NCBI RefSeq assembly: GCF_000006565.2
Contig: NC_031478.1
Location: 3,057,127 to 3,121,126 of the forward strand
Direction: 5' to 3'
Length of the DNA stretch: 64,000 bases
Source of the DNA: Toxoplasma gondii ME49
Taxonomy: Eukaryota; Apicomplexa; Conoidasida; Eucoccidiorida; Sarcocystidae
The notes under the pieces are model-generated. The model searched no databases, was not told where the DNA came from, and was given only the letters and a program-made list of their open reading frames with translations. The position numbers and the translations under genes were made by a program. This document shows, in pieces, positions 24,385-36,100 of this stretch (position 1 is the stretch's first letter; each line of letters opens with the position of its first letter).

Positions 24385-26445
24385 ATGAAGAGCGAGGAGT
24401 CTGCGGCTGGCGGCATGCGGCGCCTAGAGGCTTCAGAGGCTTCCGCAGGCTCTGCTGCGGGCACAGGGCCTGCGCCAAGTTCTTGTTCTTCTTTTTCTTC
24501 CTTCTCGCCTTCTCTCGCCGCCGCTCCGCCTGCTGGAGGAAGCAAGAAGAGGGCGAGAGCATCTTCTGCGAAGACCACCGGAAGCGACAGAGGGATCGCC
24601 GAAGCCGTCCGTTTAATGCAGAGTGGAAAACTGGCCAAGCTTGAGCCGTCGGAGGAGAAGGTGAAGGAAGACTACGAACAGTAAGGCAGCGGAGCTCTCT
24701 TCTCGTCTAAATCGAAAGTGACCGGCGCGCGCATAATGTTAGGGTGCTGCGTTTTCCTTCGCTTTCGTCCGTTAACGCGCTCTGCGGCGAGCTCGCACGA
24801 CCCCTCTCTCGCCTCGTCTTCAACTTGTGTCTCTGCGTCTTGGGTGCAGCCTGTTGTGCGAGCCGTGCGTCCAGCAGTCGCGGCGGGGAACGAGAACGTC
24901 TTTGTTCCCGAGTGAGTTCTGCTTTCTTCAGGTACCGCAATGACGTCACGCGCCGGGCGCTGAAGATTCTCACCGACGATCTGCCTCGACGAATTGCACG
25001 GTTTCTGCAACTCGTCGATGTCAACGCAGAGCCTGGCACCCTGCTCGTTTGCGACGACTTGCCGCCGCCTCCGTCGCTCGGACCTCTCCTCAGTCCCGAG
25101 TAAGACAGAAGAGCTTTCTTCTCTGTCCTTCGACCGTGGGTGTCAAACGGTTCAGTAGTCCTGAAGAGAACTTGTGCCATTTAGACGTTTGCTTCTCTGT
25201 CTTTCATGATTTTCACAAGAAGAGAGATTGCAGCGAAGAGACAATCTTTCCTCGCCACCTCGCCGTCAGCCGCCACTGGCTCTTCGTGCTGTGGTGGATG
25301 TACACCCGACTTTCGCGACTCCAGTTTTATTTCCTCAATAAGAAAACATGTCAGTCTGCGCATTTGTCTGCATGCGTGGACGAAGGTGTTGAGTCACCCG
25401 TTTAAACACCCTAACTCGGGGGGGATTGCACCAGAGGCAATTTGCGAAGAAAAGGATACCTGTGGTTATCTTCCGCTGAGTTCATTTCAGACACGATCCT
25501 CTTTCGAGGTGTTTCAACTCGATCAGGGCGTCGCGTGAAAAACGCTTTCGTGCCTGTGCTTTTCTTCTTTTGTTCAGGGAGCTCGCGACGTTTACGGTTG
25601 AACGAACAGACGGGAGTGAGACCTCTGCATGCGACGCCTCGTCGCATTCTCCGCAGGCATCCTTCCCTTGGAGATTCTCAGTGGAACCCGTCGTCTCTCT
25701 CTCAGCCGCCGAGTCTGGTCGTTTGAAGAAGATGTTGGAGGAAAAAGTGAAAGCTGTGTTTGGCGGAGACCGCACCTCGGAGAAGCAGAACGCGGCCCCC
25801 AAAGCGGAAGCCGAGAAAACTGGAAGCACGACACCGGAACTCCACGAGGATCCGTCTACAGAAACAAGACATACGGACCAATGCGCCGCTTCTTCTCCTT
25901 CTTCCTCTGCTTCTTCCTCTTCCAGTGCTTCTTCTGCTTCGGCTTCGGCTTCCTCGTCGCCTTCTTCTGTGGAGGGATGGAAGTCGAGACAAGAAGCGAT
26001 TTGTGCGCGAGTGGGAGAACAGGCGCAGTTTGTGAAGGAGGAGGCAGTGGCAATGCGCGAGTTGCTGAACGCAGTGAAGATTTTTATGCAGTTGCATGTG
26101 CCTCGCATCGAGGACGGCAACAACTTCGGAGTCGCGATCCAGGAGGAAGCGATCCACCTGTTGAACCGCGTCGAGGAGAGTGCGTTCAACTTGTACGACA
26201 CCGTGATGAAGTACTACCTGGCGCGCGCCAAGCTGTGCAGCAAGCTGGTCAAGTATCCGAACACTCTGGATTACCAAACGGCCGTTGTCGAGCTCGACCG
26301 CAAAGAGTGGGTGCACCTGAAAATCACGAACCTGGACCTGAGGAACAACTACATCATGCTCTACGACCTGATCTGCAAAAACTGGCAGAACGTGATCGCA
26401 CCTAAGGGACGCAGCCACAGCACCAGTCAACAAGCCATGTACTAG
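24385..26445 (+). CDS. Proteasome activator PA28 (REG, 11S regulator) subunit
   Basis: Three exons, 24385-24680, 24932-25099 and 25578-26445, give 443 residues with exact phase closure. The C-terminal third matches the PA28 family core: VPRIEDGNNFGVAIQEE covers the activation-loop region, followed by the helices RAKLCSKLVKYPNTLDYQ and ELRN-like DLRNNYIMLYD, and a final Tyr as in animal PA28. The N-terminal helix lies around RNDVTRRALKILTDDLPRR. In the family, seven subunits form a cap on the 20S proteasome, open its gate and stimulate peptide hydrolysis without ATP. The protein is almost twice the usual 230-250 residues, because of an Ala/Ser-rich N-terminus and a long acidic, Ser-rich insert (about 165-300) between the first helix and the core, where animal paralogues have a variable loop. 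The ATG follows CGCC and has no competing upstream ATG in frame. Confidence 0.9.
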
Positions 26446-29400
26446 CCAGCGGGCGACAGTGAAGACCAAGACGCAGCACAGAGCGGAGAGGCGAGAGCGG
26501 AGAGGCGAGAGCAGAGAGGAGAGGGAGGCGAGGGGGAGGGAAAACTAGAAGGAGAGGAAAGGAGAGACGCGAGGAGAAAGAACTGCAGAGGTGTTGGGGA
26601 TGGGGGGTAGTAACGAGATCATCAGGAGACCAAGACGGAGCTGGCGAATAAGGAAGACAGATCGGAGAGCGCGACAGATTTGCGAACGGGAGTTTGGGAG
26701 AGAGTTTTTTCTATATGTGAGGCGGACGTGTAACACAGATTTCTCGTGCTTTCCAGACGATGCAAGCAGGAGGAGTTGTGGAAAAGCGGTTCGGCTGCAT
26801 GCAGTCATTTGTGGTGAATCGAAGGTGTACACTCATGGAGCAGAGTGCCGGGGAAAAATAAAATTCCAAAACATGCATTTCGCGATTGGGTGTGGCGCGA
26901 GAGGTCCAGAAAGCGAGGCGTTCCCGCGTGTCTTCAGAGAGAAGGCGACAAGGACGGCGGCTAAGGCCTTTTAAGGAATTTCGTGTGTGTGTCGTGTCTT
27001 CTCGGATGCTGCTCTGGCTTGTTTCTGTCGCTGCTTTTCGTTTGCGTCCTTTCCTCGTCGCCGGAGCACTCCCTCCTCTCACCTTTTATTTCGCCTTTGC
27101 TTTCTGCCTGCGTGTCTTCTTGCTTCCTTCCGACACTAGCAAAGGGATGCTTCGCCTTTCCTCTCTGTCTCTGTCAGGCACTTTATAATGCCGATTAAGG
27201 ATTGTTTTTCTTTCTTGTGGTGATGTTCCTCTTTCTTGTTTTCTTCGAGACTTGGGTGTACCGAGAGGCGTGTCTGCGTTCGAGTTTAGGGTTTCAGGTC
27301 TTGCTTTTCCTGCCTCTGAACTTTCCTTGCTGCCAGCAAAAAGGGAAAGTGGGTGCACGTTTTGCCTCCCAGCGCATTTTCTCGCCGATGTTGCTCGAAT
27401 ATAAGCCGGATCCCAGTGGTCCCTGTAGCCTTTTAGTGCCCCACGAAACTGGGTCCGTGACTTGCATTTTCCGCGCTTTTTACCGCGTAGCTGTAGGGAA
27501 GGAAAACTCTCTTTTCGACACTTCCAACGCGTTTCTACACCTTTCTCTGCCTCTCTGCCGAAGCTCGAGAGACACCTGAAAAGCCCAGTGCAAGGTGTAC
27601 GTACACCCCGCGTCTGGCTTCGCTCTCAGTGTCTGAAGCCTGCGCGCACCTGAACAAATCGCCCGGGGCTGGACGGGTGCCAACGAGACATCACGGGGTC
27701 GATTGGCTGTCCCAGAATGTCGCTTTTCGAAGACTTTTTGACTGATGGAATAAGACCGAGGGGGAGGGGAACGCTGCGCAAGTATCACTGCGTTGCCATT
27801 CTCTCGCAGAAACAACTGAGATTACGAAAACCGTGTTTTGTGCGATGTCTCTTGCGTTCCGTGTACACTCAGAAAGTTCAGTCTGCAGCTGAAGAGAGAC
27901 CCCTTTCATGAGATAGCTCTGCTCGGATGTCGTCTCTGTGTCCTAAAGCAGGAGACTTGTCAAGTGACACAGCTGCACTCGACTTCTGTCTTCTGTTTTC
28001 GACCGATCGCACTGAAGAGCAACACCTGAGTAGTTTTCTCGTGCCGAACCAAGTAACACAAGAGATCGAAATATCGTGCCTGCCCACAATCAACGGGGAA
28101 AAGTCAGCACAACTGAGATCTCCAGGCAAGTTCGCAGGAGCCCTTTCGGAAACCGCGCGAGGCGTTCGAGACGCTCGCACCAAACACACATCTCTCCCTT
28201 TCTTCGCATGTGAAGAAAAACGAGCACACACTCGATGTCACCTTCGCGCTTGACTGCATTCGTTCGCTCTCGCTGCGGTTGGCGCCTCTCGTGGGAATCC
28301 AGTCAAGTGCAATTTAACGAGCAACAGTGCGGGTGTTTCCACGCTGCTGTCTTTTCTGTTTTGCTACGGGTGGATCCAGCGAGAGCAACAGTGAGGGGGT
28401 GAGTGAGGCCTCTAGGCCGCAAAGTCCGCTCGACACCGGCTGTCGAGCCCGGCTGAAAGGGCGATGAACAAAACAAAGTCTATGCAGCCTTCCCGTTCGA
28501 AGAAACTGGAAAACCACCGCCTTGTCCACTGACAGCCCCCATAGTGACGTGCAAGCGGCAGACGCGGGAGAGAGAAGCACCCCGCGGTGCTTTTGCGAGG
28601 GAACGTAGAGATGTAAGACGCAACTCTCCGCTGTTTCTCGTTTAAGGCGAAGACCGGATTTCTTGACAGGCGGCCGACACGGCCTGTCCGCGCCGACAGT
28701 CTCTTCGCCTTTCTGCGGCAAAGACAACGTCGGTGTCGGGTGCCTAGGCCTCTGGGATGACAGCTGAGACTCCTGTGTGCGGGTTTGTGGTGAGAGGCGT
28801 CCAGAAAAGCCGGGAGCAGCCGAAGTGGCTTTCCTCGACAACAGCAACGAACAACGGGTCGTCGACCATGACACGCTTTCGAAATAATGTGCTCGTGCAT
28901 GCATTCCGGGGGAATCCCGGAGTCTCTCAAAAGCCAGAGGTTCGCGCGCGGACGCGCTTCCATCGTTCGAGTGGCGAAGAACTTCCAAAGCGAAATTTTG
29001 TTGAAACGCGCGTGCTGTAAAAACGCGCGTTGGGTCTGCAGCGCGGGTCCGCGACCCTCTCTACCTGTGAACGAGTCGTTGAATTGCATGCACGTGGATT
29101 CACGACCGTGTGATGTGTCTTATGGCCAGCCAGCGGATTTCTCTTTTTCTTATCGAACATCCCCTTGTATTTCTTCTATCCGGTAAATTCCAACTCCTCT
29201 CGTTCCTCCGTCCTCATTCCTTCCAGGCATTGCCTTCGGGGTTCGCCCCGTTTTGTCTCAGAGACTCCCACCGCGTGATTCGCGGAAGAGAGAAAAGTCT
29301 CCCGGCGGAGGCCCCCCATTTTCTTCTCTCGCGTTCGCCAGTTGAGTTCTTCTCTCTTCTCAAACAATGACAATAAAGGAATTTGGGGGTTTCCTGGCCT

Positions 29401-30104
29401 AACCTTCCATCCTGCTACACGCATGCAGTCAGGATATGGTGACTTCTCTCAATTACTTTGTGGGTTATATATATATATATATATGTATATTGATGTATAT
29501 ATATTTTAAATATTTGTATATATCTGCGTACATTTTAGGAAGTAACTCAACCATTCTTCTCTGCAGCTACTTCTCTCTTTCATTTCAGTCTTTTGAGAAC
29601 TTTACGGTACGGGTTTAGGGGATCCGTGACGACGCCATCTTCAACTCCTTGCGAGTGTCTCCACGGTATAGACGGGTCGGATGCTTGTTGATGTTCATCT
29701 CCTGGAGACACTCGGAGAATTTCTGCATGCGTCTTTGCCGCGGACCTTCCGAGTTCGGGAGCCACTCGACTCTTCTCAGTCTCTTGAAGTGACTTCACCC
29801 GCATCCAGGACGTTGCGCAATACACGCGCTGAGAACAAGCCTCTTTCTTTTGTCCTGAAAAGACCCCGCAGCGCTCTGGTTTCAAACACGCACGCCAATT
29901 GATGTGAGAAGTAAATGCCATTTTTTCTCAATTCTCAGAAGCCGCATCGACCAGCTGCTGACGCTTCAGTTCAGAACATTCACCTGAGATCGCCTCTTGG
30001 AGAGCTCTGGGGCGCGACGCTCTGGTGTCCCAGCTGTATGTACACCCGAGAGCCGAGGGTCCGCCTGCACGAATCCGTTCTGCGTTTCTGTGGGAGAGTC
30101 TGAA
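26446..30104. other. Intergenic spacer between PA28 and the large gene
   Basis: About 3.7 kb holding the PA28 3' UTR and the upstream region of the next gene. A purine-rich GAG/CGG-rich stretch follows the PA28 stop (26460-26545), a perfect palindrome lies at 27594-27607, and a TA tract at about 29466-29520. The minus-strand ORF 28988-28314 (224 codons) has no recognisable domain and is not called. Confidence 0.55.
27594..27607. repeat. Perfect 14-bp palindrome GGTGTACGTACACC
   Basis: Second exact copy of the palindrome at 20405-20418, in different flanking sequence, so only the short element is shared. Confidence 0.9.
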
Positions 30105-33100
30105 ATGGCGCCGTGCGTCGGCGCAGCTCCGCTTGAAGGGATTTTCCAGCCTTTCTCTCGGGGTCCGCTGCGGAGTTTTCACATCCGACGAAGCCAGACA
30201 TCTCAGCAGCGTTTCCGGCGGCTTCGCCCGGCCTCTCCACCGTCGCCTTCCTCGGATTCGTACCCTTCTTTGCAGACACGAGACGCCTGCTCTCCCCGCT
30301 CTCTCGGGGAGCACGGGCGCTCTGCGTTCCAGCCAGTCCTCTCGAGTTTCGCGCGTCCGTCGCCTCCTCGCGAGTCCACACAGCATTGTTTTCGCATCCG
30401 AGCCACTCGCTACTACTCGCGAAGGCGCCGCGAGTCTCGGAATCCTCTGCTGCTTCGCAAGCCTATCGCTTCATTCGACCAAGTCTCTCCCTCAGCGCTT
30501 CCACGCGGCCCCCGCCTGTTCCTCTCTCCTCCTCCCCACGCGCCTCCTTTCCCCTGTACCCCACAACATGTCTTCGCCTGTCTCCCGCTTCCGCTCCGCA
30601 ACTGTCTTCGGCTGTCTCCTTTCCCGCTTCGAGAGCAGCGGCTCTCGCCGCCGCCTTCGTCTTTGGCGCAGACGAGGCCATTCTCGTCGCGCAGACCCAA
30701 GGCGGTGAAACAGATCACTTACAGGGCGCTTCGCCGAGCTATCAACGCGTTCAAACACCACAAACTACGCACAGATCCTAAAAGCGTAGCCTCTGCCTTT
30801 CTCGTTCCTTCTTCTCTTCCGCCTTCTTCATCAACATCATCATCGCCTTCTTCTCGAATTGCCGCTTACCGTGGAGAGGCCCTGTCGCGAGACCGGGTGC
30901 ATGCTCCGGAGCCTGGCGCTCTCCCCCTGCGTCCTCCGACTTCTGCAGACCTCCGGTCGACATATGCAGATCCCTTCCAGTTTTCAGCGTCTCTCGTTCC
31001 GGCGCCTCTCCCCTCGCCGCCGCCTATCTTATTTCACCGCACGGTGACCCTCCCCAGAAGTCCAGAAAACGCCTCGCAGATCCGCGCGCGTCGCCTGCCC
31101 CTCGGGAACGTGAAGAAGCTGAAGAGCTTCGAACTCGCCGCCGCACTCTGCACCTACGCCCAGGTGTACGTCCACCACGCGGCGCTCTGGGCCGCGCTCG
31201 TGAAGGAATGCGACGGCCGGAGCAAGCACTTCAGTCCGGCTGAGGCCTGCTGGGTTTTGCATGCGTTCGCCAGGGCAAAAGAGCGACGCGAAAGAGCGGC
31301 GCAGAGGGACGGACTGTGTGGTTCTTCTTTGCGTCTTTCTTCATCTTCTCCGCTGGAGACCGAGTGGCTGCCGTCGGTGCGCCGGGCGTCCGAGCGTTTG
31401 GCGGCTCACGTTGCGACGAACTTTCGTCTCCTTTCTCTGGCCGATGCCGCGCGCGTGCTGCATGCAACGAGCGTTCTGAACTTGCCTGATTCGCGGCTGT
31501 TTAGAGTTCTCTGTCCGCTGCTCCCGGAGCTCCTCAACGCGTTTCTTGCGCAGACAGTCGACGCGCCTCAGCGTCTCCACTACGTCCTGCAGCTGCTCGT
31601 GTCTGCGCTGGCGCGAGAGCGTCTGCACCTCCCGGAGGTCCTGAGGCTCGCGGGAGACGTCTTCGCTTCCCACATCGACGCCTGGCTTCGGGCGCGGTCG
31701 AGAGACAGTCTGCGCCTCCAAAGGAGACAGAGGAAAAACGCGAATTCTCTCGTCTCTGGAGGAACGAAGGAGCGCGCTTGCGCGCTGGGTGAAGGGGAGG
31801 CGGACGACGCTGGAGGAGCGGGCAGGCACACGGCGCAGCGGAAGCAACGAGGCCCGGCGATCTTCCACTTAGCTGACTTGGGAGACGGCGCGTCCCCAGA
31901 GGGTCCGAAGGCGTCGCGCGGCTCGGGCGACGAGGCAGCGGCGCTTCTCCCCGTACCGCAGAGACTCGCGGCGCTTCTCCACGCCTTCAGTCTCCTTCAG
32001 TTTCGCCACGAGAAGCTCGTCGCGTCCACGCTGCGTCTCGTCCAAGTTGCGGCTTCCCCACCAGCTGCAGCACCCGCGGCCGCAGAGAGAAAGCTCTCCG
32101 GGAGGCTGTCGGCCTTGTGGGCCGGGCCAGGTTGCGGCCTGCAGGGAGGGAGAAAAGGCGCTGGAGATGAGAGTCGCGACGGTCTCTTCTCCGGCAGCGT
32201 CGCGCCGGCGCGCGAGGGACAAGGTGTTTCGCGGCTCGAGGCGGAAGAGCGAATGACGAGGACGACGCAGAGCGTTGGATCTCTTGACGAGACGCTCGGG
32301 GCGCATCACTTTCGAGATCTGTGCTTTTCCTCCCCACCAGCCTCTCAACACGGCAAAACGGACCATCGGCTTCCCCTGTCTCGGATGTCTCCATCGACTT
32401 CCACGTTTGTGGCCGCGTTGCCTGCCGCGAACTGCACTTCGCTTCTTCCCTCCCCCGCGTCGTCTGCTCAGGTGCCGGTACACCTGAGCGGCTCGGCGTT
32501 GGCGCCTCGCAGCGCCTCGGCGCCGACGTCGCTTTCGCGCCCGAGAACGACACCTCGTTCGCCTTCTTCGCTTCAGCATGTCCACTCGCCCTGGTCGGGA
32601 GCAGCCGCCACTGCCCGTGCACTTCTTCTCGCTCCCCATGCGTTCATGCGTGGCGGCCGCGGAACCGGGAAGTCCTCCGCCTCGGTTTCGGCCGCTGCCG
32701 TGTCTGTGCGGCTCAGCCGCTTCGGCTTCTCGCGAGGGAGGAAAACGAAGGCGTCGCAGGCAGCCCGGCGCGGCGGCGCACCTCGTCTGAAGCGCGCAGA
32801 CTGGCGCCGCATGCTGCACCTGACTCTCGCGAGTCAGGTGCCTCCTGGAAGGCGATCTCCGTTCTCCACTTGGAATGTAGAGCGACACAAACGAAGGGCG
32901 GCTGTGCTCGAACGTCAGGTCGCAGCGAGAAGAGCTGCAACCGCCGCCGCGACTTGCCGAGACAGCGCGAAGCACTGGACAGCTTCTCAACTCAGCACGA
33001 TCCTCGCGGCCCTCGATGCACTCGGCGTGAAGAGCCGACCCATCCTGGAGCTGTGGCAGCGCGCGGTGTACGCCCACCTGCACGCGCTGCCTTTCCACGA

Positions 33101-36100
33101 GACCGTGGAGGCGCTCGAAACCGCCAGTCGGCTCGGCTGGTACAGCCGAGCGTTTGGACATCGCGCGTTCGCCCGAGTGGGCTGGTTCCTGAAGACTGAA
33201 AAGACCCACATGCGCTCCATGGAAGACTTCTGTCGAGTTGCTGAGATCCTCAGTGTGTGGCCGGGAGGCGAGAGAGAAGTCCATGAAGCGACGCGAGCGG
33301 TGAGACGCAGACTCGCGAGGCTCGGCAGGTTTTGGCTGCTCGATGACGCAGGCGAAGCCGCCCTCAGAGGTGAGTCTCGAGGCCGTTGCGGAGGAGAGAA
33401 AAAGACGGATCTAGCGGAATGACAGCTCTGCAGTCGATGGAGAGCTGAAAAAAAACAGGAGAGAGGAAAGAGAGCAAACACATTCACGGAGGGGCAGACG
33501 TGGCGGAGAAACAGCCCTCCGGCTCACTTTAGCGAACCAACAGGCTTGTGCATGTTGACGTGCAGCTCTCGTTCAAACTCGCGAGCAGACAGAGAACGGG
33601 AAACAGGGTGTATCTATGCTCTGCAGGTGGAGTGTATATAGACACACAGATAGGGGAGTTGATTCGTCCTCACAACTCACGCATCTGACGATATACATAT
33701 ACATATATATATATATATTTGGAGATATGTGCATTTTTGTCTCGGTTGTATATACATATACATATATATATATATATGGAGATATGTGCATTTTTGTCTC
33801 GGTTGATATAGACGTGTACGAGTGCTGGTTTCCGGTTTTGTTTCCTTTTTTTCTGAACGGTTTCCACTGCATTGTTTGGGACCCCCGTCGGCATCGAGGT
33901 TCGTTTTTCCGATGGCCATCGAGAGGTCAGATGATCGATTTGTCTTTTCTCTTCAGACGTCTGGAGGGCCTTGGTGCGTCTGGGGCATGTTCCCCCTCCC
34001 TCGTCTCCCCTTTCGTCCTCGAGCTCGACGTCTGCGGCTCCTCCTCACCTTCTTCTTTCCACGCCTTTTCCGGTGGCGAAGTGGCATCCGCCTTCGCCCT
34101 CAAAAGCTCCAGAAACCTCTCTGAACGGTTCGGCATCTCCTTGCAGGTCCAGCGAACCGTGCAGGGAGGGACAGACTGTGGAGAAACCGGGGGGCGAGAC
34201 AGGAGACTCGAGTGCCCACCGCGTGAGTCCACCGGACCCGCCGCCGTTAACAGTTCCGAGTGTCTCCTCGGCAGAGAGACTGTTCCCAGCGCGTTTTTCG
34301 TCTTCTCTGTCTTCTTCTTCGTCGCTGCTTTGTCTGTCTGGAGCTCAGCGATACCCACTCAGACGCGTCGCTGCCTGCAGTGGCTGTGCACCTCAGCGTC
34401 TGGCTCTTCGGTCAGTTGCAGGGGTCGTTCCGTGGAGACCTGTCGAGGCGATCTATCGCGAGGCTGTTGGGTTTTCTCTGATTCCTGCTCTTCTGCGAAT
34501 CACGGTTTCTCTGTTTCCCCTCTCGCCGCCCATTCCGTTGACGCTGCTTCTCCCTCGAGTGCGAAAGTGCGCCCTCGCAGGCGTCGTTTCTCTCGGTTCG
34601 CTCCACGGCATGCTCAAGGATTTGAACGCGTTGCGGCAATTCCGCTCTCTCGCTGCCCACAGCGCGTTGCGGCCGGCGTCTGGGCAGCCTCGCCAGCTTT
34701 CCCCGTCTGCGGCTCGACCGCCGCCTCTCCGCTGTTCTCCGTCGCGAGACGGCAGGTCCGTCGAGGCGAAGGGTGTCTCAGGAGAGCACGAGGAGACGCG
34801 AGCGAACCGCGCTGGAGACGATAACAAACAGGGGCGATTGATTCGTACTTCGGAGGGTTTGAGCAGCGTAACGGCACCATCTGCAATGGAGAGAGTTCCG
34901 AGATTCCCGATCGAGAGAGCCGTCTCTGGGGCGTCCGGGAGAGAGACAGACTCTTCCAGGCCAACGCCAGAAGCGCCCACGCGTTCGGCGTCTTGCGCGG
35001 TTTCGAGCGAGGCTGCGGAGTGTGTTGGAGAGGCACAGACAACTGCTGCGGGGACGCAGAGACATGTGGAGGACTCGTGGAAAACTCTCGAGAAGAAGAG
35101 ATATGAGACCTTCGAGGAGCTCCTGGAGGAGACAGAAGCGGCTCTGTGGAGGGTCACTCGCCAGCGCGTCTGTCGGGCTCTGACTCGTAGCTCAGCAGAG
35201 CCAGTGCAGCAAGGCAGGCACATGCAGGAGTCAGGAAAGGCATCGAGTTTGGGGTCTGCGTGTCTCCAGACAAGACGTTCGCGGATGCAGGCCACAGCGG
35301 GTGCTGTCTCTCTGGAAGAGCTGGCTTCACACGGCGCGCTTCTCCACGGCTTTTCCAACGCGCTTGCGGGCGAACTCGTCGACTTGGGGTCTCTGCGCTT
35401 GGGGAGAGAAAGAGCTGTAGAGACACCCGATCCTCGGGGCAGTTCTGCTTTGACGCTGGGCTCTTTCGGGAAGGCTTCAGAGACGCGTCATGGACGCCCG
35501 CAGCCTCCGGCGAGTGTTCAGAGAGAACAAAAACGCGCTGCATCTGAGGGAAGTGGAAGGCTCGACACGACCACGCAGTGCGTTCGGACTAAAAGCTCAA
35601 CCCAAGAAACAGACGGGGAAACGCTTGAAGTGCTGGCCGCAGTTCGTGAAACGGTTCGGGGCCCTTGGCCTCTTGCCGAGAGACAGAGCAGCCGAAAGGA
35701 GACACCTGGTCCATCAGGCGACGAAGCTGAAGGAGCGCGAGACGTGCTGTCTATGAAAACAACTGGAGATTCACATGGTCAGGAGACTGCGAGAGGATGG
35801 CAGTTCCAGAGTGTCGGAGAGGCAGCGGCGGTTCTCGCTCTTGAGGTTGCACCTTACATTTCCAACCTGTTACGACCTGAGCCATGCGGGTGTCGACGCA
35901 CCTGTGCCTCGTCTCTCAGGAGAGGCGAGGCAGAGGTGCGTTCGTCGCTAAGCGTCGTGGAGGCCTGCGCAGCCGAACGGGAAGATCGGGGCCGCGAGGC
36001 AGAGAGGTCAACCTTTTCTTCTCCAGAGGCCAGTTCTCTCTCGCGGATTTCGGCGCCTTCAGTAGCCTCTCTTCAGTCGCACTGGACACCTTCGTTGGAA

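Noticed and set aside
28314..29089. Overlapping minus-strand frames of about 225 codons between PA28 and the large gene
   Set aside because: Two frames open over the same DNA with no domain or splice support.
31869..33284. Minus-strand frame of 471 codons opposite the large gene
   Set aside because: Antisense shadow of GC-rich coding sequence, Arg/Ser-rich, no domain.
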